Origin: JBMYRH01 sp049602155 | GTDB lineage: Bacteria > Myxococcota_A > UBA9042 > PHBI01 > JBMYRH01 | Assembly (NCBI GenBank): GCA_049602155.1 | Contig: JBMYRH010000025.1 | Span: 1-64,000 of the forward strand | Reading direction: 5' to 3' | Length of the DNA: 64,000 bases | In this document: positions 33,134-41,243 of the stretch, piece after piece | How positions within the stretch are numbered: the stretch's first letter is position 1 | How the letters are laid out: each line of letters starts with the position of its first letter | The notes under the pieces: generated by a model | Told to the model about the DNA's origin: nothing | What the model saw: only the letters and a program-made list of their open reading frames with translations | Databases searched by the model: none | Translations under genes and position numbers: made by a program

Positions 33134-34171
33134 CTAGTTCGCGTCGACCTTCCAGGTGTGCCCTGAGCGCAAGAGGTCATGCATCTCGCCGAGCCCCTTA
33201 GTATCCTTTGCCTGCTCCAGCTGCGTATGGACTGCCTGGTCGTAAGACCCTACGGAGTCGTCACAGTAGAGGACGCCTAGCGCCACCGGGAAGTCCGGGC
33301 CGCGCAGCCCAGCGAGGATGCCGGCCAAGATGCGGTTGGTCTCGTCGTGGACGAGGATGTCCTCCTCTGTCACGCCGTCCTCACCGATGGTGACCGATTC
33401 GAGCTCGAAGGTCCCCGGGACAATCCGGAGGCCCTTGTTTTGCTCTTTGCCGTAGATCATCGGCTTGCCATGCTCCAACTTGAGCTGACGATCCGCCGCG
33501 ACGGGCTTGTCAGTGAAGTCGGCGAAGGTCTTGTCGTTAAACACGATGCAGTTCTGGTAGACCTCGAGGAACGCAGCCCCCTGGTACTCATGCGCCCGTG
33601 TGAGCACCGTCGGGAGGTGCTTGAGGTCTGTGTCAACACCGCGAGCCACGAAGCGCGCACCGGCCCCGAGGGCGAAGTGCACTGGCAAGAGCGGGTTGTC
33701 TAGGGATCCCATGGGGCTGGTCGGAGACCGCTGGCCAATGGCCGAGGTCGGCGAGTACTGCCCCTTCGTGAGTCCGTAGATACGGTTGTTGAACAGGATG
33801 ATGTTCAGGTTCACGTTACGGCGGAGCACATGGAGCATGTGGTTACCACCGATGGAGAGGGCATCGCCGTCCCCTGTGATGACCCACACGTCCAGCTCGG
33901 GGTTAGCGAGCTTGAGGCCGGTCGCGAAGGCTGGCGCGCGTCCGTGGATGGTGTGGAAGCCGTACGTGTTCATGTAGTACGGGAACCGAGACGAGCAGCC
34001 GATTCCGGAGATGAACGCCGTGTTCTCACGGGTCGCCCCCAGGCCAGGCAGGGTGCGCTGGATGCATGCCAAGATGGCGTAATCGCCACAACCCGGGCAC
34101 CAGCGAACCTCTTGGTCACTGACAAAGTCTTTTCGTTTAAGTGCGGGCTTTGCGTCAGTTTGAGTGCTCAT
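33134..34171 (-). CDS. korB: 2-oxoacid:ferredoxin oxidoreductase, beta subunit
   Basis: The product has 345 residues. The beta subunit binds thiamine diphosphate and the catalytic Fe-S centre. VRWCPGCGDYAIL at the N-terminus, ITGDGDALSIGGNH and LNIILFNNRIYGLTKGQYSPTS (Mg-ThDP region) are the family motifs. The YQN and KGQYSPTS features suit 2-oxoglutarate (KorB) rather than pyruvate enzymes, but substrate assignment is by family likeness only. The start overlaps the korA stop (ATGA), so the two subunits are coupled. It converts 2-oxoglutarate plus CoA to succinyl-CoA, CO2 and reduced ferredoxin. Confidence 0.93.
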   Translation of the reverse strand: MSTQTDAKPALKRKDFVSDQEVRWCPGCGDYAILACIQRTLPGLGATRENTAFISGIGCSSRFPYYMNTYGFHTIHGRAPAFATGLKLANPELDVWVITGDGDALSIGGNHMLHVLRRNVNLNIILFNNRIYGLTKGQYSPTSAIGQRSPTSPMGSLDNPLLPVHFALGAGARFVARGVDTDLKHLPTVLTRAHEYQGAAFLEVYQNCIVFNDKTFADFTDKPVAADRQLKLEHGKPMIYGKEQNKGLRIVPGTFELESVTIGEDGVTEEDILVHDETNRILAGILAGLRGPDFPVALGVLYCDDSVGSYDQAVHTQLEQAKDTKGLGEMHDLLRSGHTWKVDAN

Positions 34172-36045
34172 GCGACTTCCCCTCCGAGTGCGTCCTCGAT
34201 GGCTTGCTCGATCTCAGCGATGGTGAACGGGCGACCGGCGACCTTGTTCAGCCCCTCTGCAGGGACAAGGAACTCGGACCGGAGAATCTTAACGAGCTGA
34301 CCGGCGTTGAGCTCCGGGCAGATGAGTTGGTCATAACCGGAGAGGAGCTCTCCTAGGTTCTTAGGGAAGGGGTTCAAGTAACGCAGGTGGATGTGCGATA
34401 CCGGCATGCCCTTCGCACGACAGCGCTTCACTGCTTGGTAAATCGCACCGTAAGTCGAGCCCCAGCTGACGAGCGCGAGGGTGTCACCTTCGACGCCGCA
34501 GCTCACAGTCTGCTCTGGGATGTGGTCCGCGATGAGCGCGATGCGATCATGGCGGACATCCGTCATCTTTTGGTGATTCGCGGGGTCGTAAGAGACGTTG
34601 CCGGAGTCGTAGTCCTTCTCAAGGCCACCTACGCGGTGCTGGAGTCCGGGGGTGCCTGGGATGGGCCAGTTGCGCGCCAGGGTCTCCGGGTCGCGCAAGA
34701 ACGGGTGGAAAGACTCGCTGGCGACGGCTTTTTTGGCAGGGAACGCCTCGTAGCTCGCGAGGTCAGGCAGCTTCCAGGGCTCGGAGCCGTTGGTCAGGTA
34801 GCCGTCCGACATCATGAAGACGGGGGTCATGAACTGCGTCGCCAAACGACAGGCTTCAATCGCGACATCAAAGCAGTCCGAGGGTGTCGATGCCGAGACG
34901 ATGACGGCAGGCGAGTCGCCATTTCGACCGTACATCATCTGGAGCAAGTCCGATTGCTCAGTCTTGGTAGGTAGGCCGGTCGAGGGGCCGCCACGCTGAA
35001 CATTCAAGACGACGAGGGGTAACTCGGTGCCGACCGCGAGGCCGATGGCCTCCATCTTGAGCGCCACACCGGGGCCCGAACTCGATGTGATCCCGAGGGC
35101 GCCACCATAGCTCGCGCCGATCGCCGAGCAGACCGCTGCGATCTCGTCCTCGGCTTGGAACGTGATCACGCCAAAATGCTTCAGCTTCGCCAGCTCATGG
35201 AGCGTCGACGATGCCGGGGTGATGGGGTAGGAACCAAGCATCGGGGTGAGCCCCGCGAGCTTCGCGCCCATGGTCAACCCCCAGGCCGTGGCCTGGCTCC
35301 CCATGATGTTCCGGTACTCGCCGGGCTCTAGGCTCGCGCGGTTGACCTCGTAAGGGATCACGTAGCTCGGAAGCTCTGCGACTTGACCGTAGATGTGGCC
35401 GGCGTTCAGCGCCGCGATGTTCGACTCTGCGACCTCGGGACGCTTGGCGAACTTCTGGCGCAGCCAGTCGATGGTGGCCTGGCGCTCGCGTCCGTACATC
35501 CAGTACATCAACCCGAGCGTCCACATGTTCTTCGCGCGGAGCGCCTCCTTGGTGCTCAGGCCGAAGTCCTCGACGGCGTTGACCGTGAACTTGGCGATGT
35601 CGAGCGCCATGACTTGGTAGGCGTCGAGGGAGCCATCCTCAAGGGGGTTCTCTTCGTAACCAGCCTTCTTGAGGTTGTTCTTGTTGAAGGCCCCCGTGTT
35701 CACGACGATCAACCCATCCAGCTTCAGATCGGAGAGGTTGACCTTGAGCGCCGCCGGGTTCATCGCGACCAGGACGTCAGGTGCGTCACCTGGTGTCGCA
35801 ATGTCATGATCTGCGAAGTGAATCTGGTACGCGGACACGCCGTAGGTCGTCCCGGCAGGGGCACGAATCTCAGCAGGGTAGTCCGGGAAGGTAGCCAAGT
35901 CGTTACCCATAAGGGCGGTCGACTGGGTGAACTGGCTACCCGTGAGCTGCATGCCGTCTCCGGAGTCGCCCGCGAAGCGGATGATGACGGAGTCGATCGG
36001 GGTGCGGTCAAGGCTCTGAGTAGTCGGAGACGCTGTGGCGGCCAT
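34168..36045 (-). CDS. korA: 2-oxoacid:ferredoxin oxidoreductase, fused gamma-alpha subunit
   Basis: The product has 625 residues. The gamma domain comes first (IIRFAGDSGDGMQLTGSQF to ~190), followed by the alpha pyrimidine-binding domain (GSYPITPASSTLHELAK, FQAEDEIAAVCSAIGASYGG, SGPGVALKMEAIG, VVNVQRGGPSTGLPTKTEQSD-like region) and the transketolase-C-like tail. This fusion is standard for the two-subunit KorAB type. The ATG at 36045 follows GAGAG. Its promoter should lie in the 266 bases shared with the divergent aminotransferase gene. It forms the enzyme with KorB and feeds electrons to ferredoxin. Confidence 0.94.
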   Translation of the reverse strand: MAATASPTTQSLDRTPIDSVIIRFAGDSGDGMQLTGSQFTQSTALMGNDLATFPDYPAEIRAPAGTTYGVSAYQIHFADHDIATPGDAPDVLVAMNPAALKVNLSDLKLDGLIVVNTGAFNKNNLKKAGYEENPLEDGSLDAYQVMALDIAKFTVNAVEDFGLSTKEALRAKNMWTLGLMYWMYGRERQATIDWLRQKFAKRPEVAESNIAALNAGHIYGQVAELPSYVIPYEVNRASLEPGEYRNIMGSQATAWGLTMGAKLAGLTPMLGSYPITPASSTLHELAKLKHFGVITFQAEDEIAAVCSAIGASYGGALGITSSSGPGVALKMEAIGLAVGTELPLVVLNVQRGGPSTGLPTKTEQSDLLQMMYGRNGDSPAVIVSASTPSDCFDVAIEACRLATQFMTPVFMMSDGYLTNGSEPWKLPDLASYEAFPAKKAVASESFHPFLRDPETLARNWPIPGTPGLQHRVGGLEKDYDSGNVSYDPANHQKMTDVRHDRIALIADHIPEQTVSCGVEGDTLALVSWGSTYGAIYQAVKRCRAKGMPVSHIHLRYLNPFPKNLGELLSGYDQLICPELNAGQLVKILRSEFLVPAEGLNKVAGRPFTIAEIEQAIEDALGGEVA

Positions 36046-36311
36046 GTTGCTCTCGTGGTTTGCAGGCGTGTGATGTCGCCTTGTTGCAGCGCAGTGTTGA
36101 ATAACCCGCGCATCCTATTTCGGTCCCAGTGTCGCTTGGCTCAGCCGAGGCTGCACAAAGCGAGCACAAAGTTTGTCACCTGTAGAGGGCGTTCAGTCAA
36201 CTGTGTTGCCTCCAATTTATCGCGACATTTGCGCGCTTCACAGCGGTTGCGTACCGTCGCGGGGTGGGTAGCAGTAAGACGAGCCTAGACGATGCGCGCG
36301 GAGATTCTGAG

Positions 36312-37460
36312 ATGAGCCGCGACCTGAAACAGGGAGCTGGAGGCAGGGATGTCGTCCCAGCGATCCAGGCTCAGATCGAGCCGGACGCGGACCTGATGGC
36401 CCGTTTAGAGGCGATCCTGACCTCGGGATACGTCACGAATGACGGGCCTGAGTTGGTCGCCTTTGAGCGCGAGTTGGCGGCGTGGCTCGGCGTCTCAGAT
36501 GTGGTCGCAGTGGCCTCAGGCAGCGCCGCCCTCGTGTTGGGGTTGGTGGCGCTTCGGCTCAAGCCCGGGCGCGTGATTTTGCCCTCATTTACTTACATCG
36601 CGACGCTGAATGCGATCGTGCAGGACGGGAAAGAGCCGCTCTTTGCGGACATCGATCCTGTGACCTGGACACTCTGCCCAGACAGCGTGGCGGCGCTCTT
36701 GGAGCGCCACGATGACGTCTCCGCGATTGTCGCCGTCAACACCTATGGTGTGCCCGCGAACCTCGACGCCCTTGCTGCGCTTGCGAAAGGAGCGGGTTGC
36801 GCGCTGATCTCGGACAGCGCGCATGCGATAGGGACGGAGGCTCCGTACGGGAGAGTCCACACTGGCCCTGTGGTCCAGGCCTGGAGCCTTCACGCGACGA
36901 AGGTCTTGCCGGCGGTCGAGGGCGGCATCGTGACCAGCCCCTCTGCTGAGGTCGCCGAAGAGGTGCGGCGCCTGCGCCGTCATGGGTTGGCCTCTGATGT
37001 GTCGACGTCTGGACCTGGGTTCAATGCCCGGATGGACGAGCTTCGGGCTGCGGTCGCGCGACACAGCTTGGAGCGCCTCGACGACGCACTAGTGCGCCGG
37101 CGGGCCTATATCGCGCGACTCCGGGCCCACCTTGAGTCCCGTTGCGCGGGAGTGTTTCAGCTTCAAGGCCGACCCGTTGGTATCTCGCCGAACGGGCAGA
37201 ACCTCGCGGTCTTATGGCGCGGTGATGGTCCCGTGGAGGGCGCGATCGCCGCTCTCGCCGAGGAGGGGGTCGAGGGGCGACGGTATTTTTGGCCAGCGCT
37301 TCATACGTTGCAGCGGTTTGCGGGTCATCGCGCCTTGCCGGTGACGGAGGACGTGGCGAGCCGCGTGCTCTGCTTGCCCCTCTATGGTCGTATGGATGAG
37401 GCCACGCTGGTCGCAGTTGAGCGTGCCACTGAGGCTGTGGCCCGGCGCCTCGGGGCGTGA
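36312..37460 (+). CDS. DegT/DnrJ/EryC1-family sugar aminotransferase
   Basis: The product has 382 residues from the ATG at 36312; a start at 36264 is possible. The fold-type I PLP signature is clear: LTSGYVTNDGPELVAFERELA at the start, VASGSAALVLGLVAL, RVILPSFTYIATLNAIV, FADIDPVTWTLCPD, LISDSAHAIGTE, and the PLP Lys in SLHATKVLPAVEGGIV. Members transfer an amino group to nucleotide-linked keto sugars for surface polysaccharides. The stop overlaps the start of a family 2 glycosyltransferase (GTGA), which fits a sugar-modification pair. Confidence 0.9.
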   Translation: MSRDLKQGAGGRDVVPAIQAQIEPDADLMARLEAILTSGYVTNDGPELVAFERELAAWLGVSDVVAVASGSAALVLGLVALRLKPGRVILPSFTYIATLNAIVQDGKEPLFADIDPVTWTLCPDSVAALLERHDDVSAIVAVNTYGVPANLDALAALAKGAGCALISDSAHAIGTEAPYGRVHTGPVVQAWSLHATKVLPAVEGGIVTSPSAEVAEEVRRLRRHGLASDVSTSGPGFNARMDELRAAVARHSLERLDDALVRRRAYIARLRAHLESRCAGVFQLQGRPVGISPNGQNLAVLWRGDGPVEGAIAALAEEGVEGRRYFWPALHTLQRFAGHRALPVTEDVASRVLCLPLYGRMDEATLVAVERATEAVARRLGA

Positions 37461-38191
37461 CACAGCCTGCCCTCACAGTCGTGGTGCCGCTCCATAACGA
37501 GGCTGAGGTCTTGCCTGAGCTCGCCCGCCGCCTCTTGGCTGCGGCCGAGGAGATCGACGGTGAGGTTGAGGTGATCTTGGTCGACGACGCGAGTCGGGAT
37601 CGGAGCCCAGAGATCCTCGCGGCGCTCCATCGCGTTGAGGTGGTCACGATGCCCACCAATGTGGGGCAGTTCAGAGCGACCTGCGCCGGACTCCAAGCGG
37701 CGAAGGGTGCGGCTGTGGCCGTCTTGGACGGGGACCTTCAAGATCCGCCCGAGGTGCTCCCCAGCTTGTTTCGGGAGCTCCAAGGTGGCCAACTCGCCTT
37801 CGCGGTCAAGACACGCCGAGATGATCCGCTCTGGTTCCGGATCGGTCGGTGGGGATATCGGCTCTTGGCGAGCGTCGGCCGCGGGGTGCCACCAAGCGGC
37901 GCCGGGAGCTACTGTGTCATGGCGCAGCCCTTGGCCCTGAGGGTGGGGACGAGCCCGTGGCGTGCAGCGAACTTGGCCGCGGTCGCTGTCACGCTGGCTG
38001 AAGGGGAGGGCCCTTGGCCTCAGGTCGGTTATGAGAAGTCCGCACGATATGACGGCCGCTCGCGGGTCGGTCTCTGGGGGCTCGTGGAGGAGGCCTTGGG
38101 CTCCCTGCACGTCACGGGCGCGCTCGCACGGTGGCTCTTGGTGATTGGTGCGATGCTCGTGCTCGTCGCCATCTCGGGCTTGATGGACTAG
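37457..38191 (+). CDS. Family 2 glycosyltransferase (DPM1/ArnC-like)
   Basis: The product has 244 residues with a GTG start overlapping the aminotransferase stop. GT-A motifs are LTVVVPLHNEAEVLPEL, VILVDDASRDRSPEIL, NVGQFRATCAGLQAAKG and AVLDGDLQDPPEVLP; the DGDLQDPP motif is typical of dolichyl/undecaprenyl-phosphate sugar transferases. A single C-terminal helix (WLLVIGAMLVLVAISGL) anchors it. It is shorter than two-helix ArnC-like enzymes. It probably transfers the amino sugar made by its partner to a polyprenyl carrier. Confidence 0.88.
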   Translation: MTQPALTVVVPLHNEAEVLPELARRLLAAAEEIDGEVEVILVDDASRDRSPEILAALHRVEVVTMPTNVGQFRATCAGLQAAKGAAVAVLDGDLQDPPEVLPSLFRELQGGQLAFAVKTRRDDPLWFRIGRWGYRLLASVGRGVPPSGAGSYCVMAQPLALRVGTSPWRAANLAAVAVTLAEGEGPWPQVGYEKSARYDGRSRVGLWGLVEEALGSLHVTGALARWLLVIGAMLVLVAISGLMD

Positions 38192-38204
38192 AGCGGAGCA
38201 GGGC

Positions 38205-38651
38205 CTAACGCTGCGGGAAGCTCACTTCATGGACGTCGCCTCGGGCTGCATCGACGAGGAGGACGCCGTCAGTGTCGAATGCGAGGGTGTACTCGAGGAG
38301 CTGTCGCCGCGTCGCAGCGGTCCCGATGGACGCTGACGCTTCGCCGCCCTTCGTCTCAGCGACGTAGCGTCGACCTCGTCGACTCACGATGAAGTCCGCG
38401 CGGACGAGCCAACTCTCGACCTCACCGTCGATCTCGACCTCAAGGTGACTCGAGGTCTGCTCGGACTCGATCACATAACCAGCGCGCTTGAGCAGCTTAA
38501 TCGCGCGCGACTCACCGCGACGCCCGAGCTTGCGATGCCTGGCGATGCGTCTCCTGACACGCCACGCTGCGAATTGGGCACCGAGCCAAATTCCACCGAT
38601 GAGGAACATGGCGGCGAGGGCCCAGAGCAGCGGGGATTGAAGGTTCGGCAC
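38205..38651 (-). CDS. Membrane-anchored PD-(D/E)XK nuclease-like protein
   Basis: The product has 148 residues. An N-terminal membrane helix (LLWALAAMFLIGGIWLGAQF) is followed by a basic segment (RVRRRIARHRKLGRRGES) and a soluble domain. That domain carries a restriction-endonuclease-like core: a conserved Glu in RRGESRAIKLLKRAGY, the Asp in VRADFIVSRRG, and Glu-x-Lys in YVAETKGGEAS. This D...ExK arrangement is the metal site of the superfamily. The start is a GTG at 38651 placed tightly behind AGAGG; ATG 38609 would shorten the helix. It stands alone. Role unknown: degradation of incoming DNA or housekeeping repair are possibilities. Confidence 0.75.
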   Translation of the reverse strand: MPNLQSPLLWALAAMFLIGGIWLGAQFAAWRVRRRIARHRKLGRRGESRAIKLLKRAGYVIESEQTSSHLEVEIDGEVESWLVRADFIVSRRGRRYVAETKGGEASASIGTAATRRQLLEYTLAFDTDGVLLVDAARGDVHEVSFPQR

Positions 38652-38750
38652 CCTCTGGTTGTAGGCTGCGAGGGCGCCGCCCTGTCAAGGGCCGGCGCGA
38701 TGAGGCGCCCGCCCCGAGCGGCCACTCGTCGGATCGCGTATGCTCTTGAG

Positions 38751-41243
38751 ATGCACGCTACGGTCCTCATCGCCGCGATTATGGGTGCCTTAGGGCCGTC
38801 CTACGGGCCGGGAGTGCACGTCCGCGAGGCGGATCTTTACGCGGAGATGCACCCAGAGTGGGGAGGCCCGGACCTGCAGCGCTTCATACGCTTAGGCGCG
38901 GTCTTTCCGGATCTGCGGAGCGGTGGCGTCGCGCTGCCAGTGAACAGCCATGAACCCTCCTTCGGCGCAGCGTTGATCGCTGTCGCGGAGGCCGATGGGA
39001 CGCCGTGGAAACGCGCCTTCGCCCATGGTTATCGGCTCCACACAGCGAGCGACACGGTCGCTCAGCTCATGTATCTACCGTGGCTAAATGCTTCGAGTGA
39101 CCTGCAGCAAGTGAACCTTTTCGGGCGAAAAGGGGTGAGCGCGGTCGGTGATAACGAGCTCTTCATCGAGGGCTATGGCGACCTGCACACGGGGGATCTT
39201 CAGGGGTTCGTCGACACGGCTTACGCCTTCCTCTTTGACGCGCCTGGTGAGCTTGAGGAGGTCGTGATGTTCTTCCTTCAAGGGCTCGCCGTCGTCGCCG
39301 GAGAGGCGCTAGATACAGACGCTGTACGGGCCGCGATAGATGCATTTTGGAGCAGCGTCGAGTCGACCCTCGCCGGCCTTGACCCCGGGTTCGTCGCTGC
39401 CTTGCTCGAAGAGGCCCACACCCTCACGGTGTCCGAGGTGATAGGGCTGCTCTCGAGTGGCCTCTTCGCGGAGCTCCTCGGGAGCGTCCCTGGTACGGAT
39501 GGTGAGCTCGTCGCCGACACCCATGAGATGGCGCGCTTGGAGGCTCACCCTGCAGGTGCCGCACCGGGCGCATTCTTCTCGGCCTATGAGGACACCTTCT
39601 CCCTTGCCGCAGTGGCGATGATGGCGGAGCCTGCTTACGACAATTGGCCTTGGTATCGCGACACCCCCATCGTCGCCGCCATCGTGCAAGGTTTCGCGCT
39701 CGGTCGCCCTGACGTCTGGGCACATCGCCCCGAGGTCCTGATCTTCGATGCACGCTTTGAGGACGAGGCGGGGGTGCCCGTGGCGCGGGTGACTGACGCT
39801 GATGGTGGACGTCTGCGGGCCTCGAGCGAGCTGTTTTTAGCGTTCGACACAGCTCCCGTCAGCGTGACCCTTGAGGTGGTAGAGCGGCAGGGGCCCTCGT
39901 TGTCTGAGGTCGGCGCGCAGGCTGTTGTGGCATCCGCTGAGGGGGTGGTCAGCTATGGCCCCCAGCGGACATCCCTGGTGGCTGAGTTCATCCCCGACAC
40001 GGATCAGCCCTCGGTTTTTGGTTACGCCATGCGTTGGCGGGTGGAGGGCGATGAGGCGCCGTTCTTGGAGACTGATTGGGTGCGCTATGCAGTCTTCGCC
40101 GACGCCCCCCTGTTTCGTGACTCCTACGCTCAGGGCGTGGCGTCCGAGCTGCCGATGCTACCAGAGCAGGAGGGCCTTCAGGCAGCCGGCCCCGGCTGGG
40201 TGAGCGGGCATACTGTTCTGCCTCAAGGGCACCGGGGGATCGCGGCGCGCGTCCACGACGGTGGGGCGCTGAGCGTGGTGGGCCACCCTGGTGGTGGGTT
40301 CATGTCGGGGCCGCTGGCGCCGGGTGCTAGGAGCCTCTGGGCGACCGCTGAGGGTTATCGAGGTGGACCGGTCGAGGTCATGGTCTTGAGTGGGCGGGGG
40401 AGTGTGTCGCGCATCGACCTGCGCGCCGTTCCCCGTGCCGATGCGCCGCTCTGGTCTCCATCCCTACAAGAGGTGTCTGTGGAGCTTGACGTGGATCACT
40501 TCGAGACGGCTCCTGCAAGCCTGAGCTTGACCCTCGTGCTTAGCGGCACCGAAGACGTCGTGGGCACGTGGGCAGGTGCCCCTCCGAGCGGACCGATAGA
40601 CATCGTCTTCACGGAGTCGCTGCAAGGCGGTGCTGCCGTGGTGGTCCGTGCACAAGCGGATCTGGGGGAGGTCACTGAGGCGGATGTGTTCATGGTGGAT
40701 GGCACGCCGCCGACCAGCCCAGAGGTGTCCTGGGCCGGGAACGTTTGCGTCAGCCCCTTCGAGGTGACCCTCAAGGCTGAAGACCTCGAGGCCCCAGTGG
40801 TGGGGTTCGAGGTGCGCTTGGCGCAAGGGGACTGGCAGCCCGTTGATGGAGCAGGTGACGTCAGCCTAGTCGGCGAGGGTGTGGCTGGTGTCCCCGTGAC
40901 GCTCGAGGCTCGCGCTGCGAATGCGGCGGGGTGGTGGTCGGAGGTCAGCACGACGGAGCTGTGCATCCCTGCGGATGGTGAGGTGGTCGACGCGGTGGGC
41001 GCTAAAGTCGAGGTGGCCGATAGCGCACAGGAGATGGGGCCCTCTGAGGCATCAGATGCCGATACTGGAGCGAGCCTTGATGTGCCGGAGGGCTCGGTGG
41101 CCGACACGGAGGCGGGGTGCCACACCGGGGGTCAGAGCAGCTCCCCGTTAGGTCTCCTTGGGCCACTTCTGATGCTCCTGTCGGCAGCGCGCTCCCTAGC
41201 TCAGCGGCACCGGGCGGGTGGCCGGCTGCTCGAGCGCACCTAG
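38751..41243 (+). CDS. Secreted zinc-dependent phospholipase C-like protein with MYXO-CTERM-like tail
   Basis: The product has about 830 residues from the ATG at 38751 (signal peptide MHATVLIAAIMGALGPSYG). Residues ~20-200 resemble the zinc-dependent phospholipase C / P1-nuclease-like fold, with His in VNSHEPSFG and FAHGYRLHTASDTVAQL. The middle consists of beta-rich, Ig-like domains (~340-770). The C-terminus has a Val/Asp/Ala linker, a Gly-Cys (AGCHTGGQ), a hydrophobic stretch (LGLLGPLLMLLSAARSL) and a basic tail, which is the layout of the MYXO-CTERM sorting tail. The last 48 bases overlap the convergent sthA. The longer frame back to 38445 would run over the divergent nuclease gene. Confidence 0.8.
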   Translation: MHATVLIAAIMGALGPSYGPGVHVREADLYAEMHPEWGGPDLQRFIRLGAVFPDLRSGGVALPVNSHEPSFGAALIAVAEADGTPWKRAFAHGYRLHTASDTVAQLMYLPWLNASSDLQQVNLFGRKGVSAVGDNELFIEGYGDLHTGDLQGFVDTAYAFLFDAPGELEEVVMFFLQGLAVVAGEALDTDAVRAAIDAFWSSVESTLAGLDPGFVAALLEEAHTLTVSEVIGLLSSGLFAELLGSVPGTDGELVADTHEMARLEAHPAGAAPGAFFSAYEDTFSLAAVAMMAEPAYDNWPWYRDTPIVAAIVQGFALGRPDVWAHRPEVLIFDARFEDEAGVPVARVTDADGGRLRASSELFLAFDTAPVSVTLEVVERQGPSLSEVGAQAVVASAEGVVSYGPQRTSLVAEFIPDTDQPSVFGYAMRWRVEGDEAPFLETDWVRYAVFADAPLFRDSYAQGVASELPMLPEQEGLQAAGPGWVSGHTVLPQGHRGIAARVHDGGALSVVGHPGGGFMSGPLAPGARSLWATAEGYRGGPVEVMVLSGRGSVSRIDLRAVPRADAPLWSPSLQEVSVELDVDHFETAPASLSLTLVLSGTEDVVGTWAGAPPSGPIDIVFTESLQGGAAVVVRAQADLGEVTEADVFMVDGTPPTSPEVSWAGNVCVSPFEVTLKAEDLEAPVVGFEVRLAQGDWQPVDGAGDVSLVGEGVAGVPVTLEARAANAAGWWSEVSTTELCIPADGEVVDAVGAKVEVADSAQEMGPSEASDADTGASLDVPEGSVADTEAGCHTGGQSSSPLGLLGPLLMLLSAARSLAQRHRAGGRLLERT

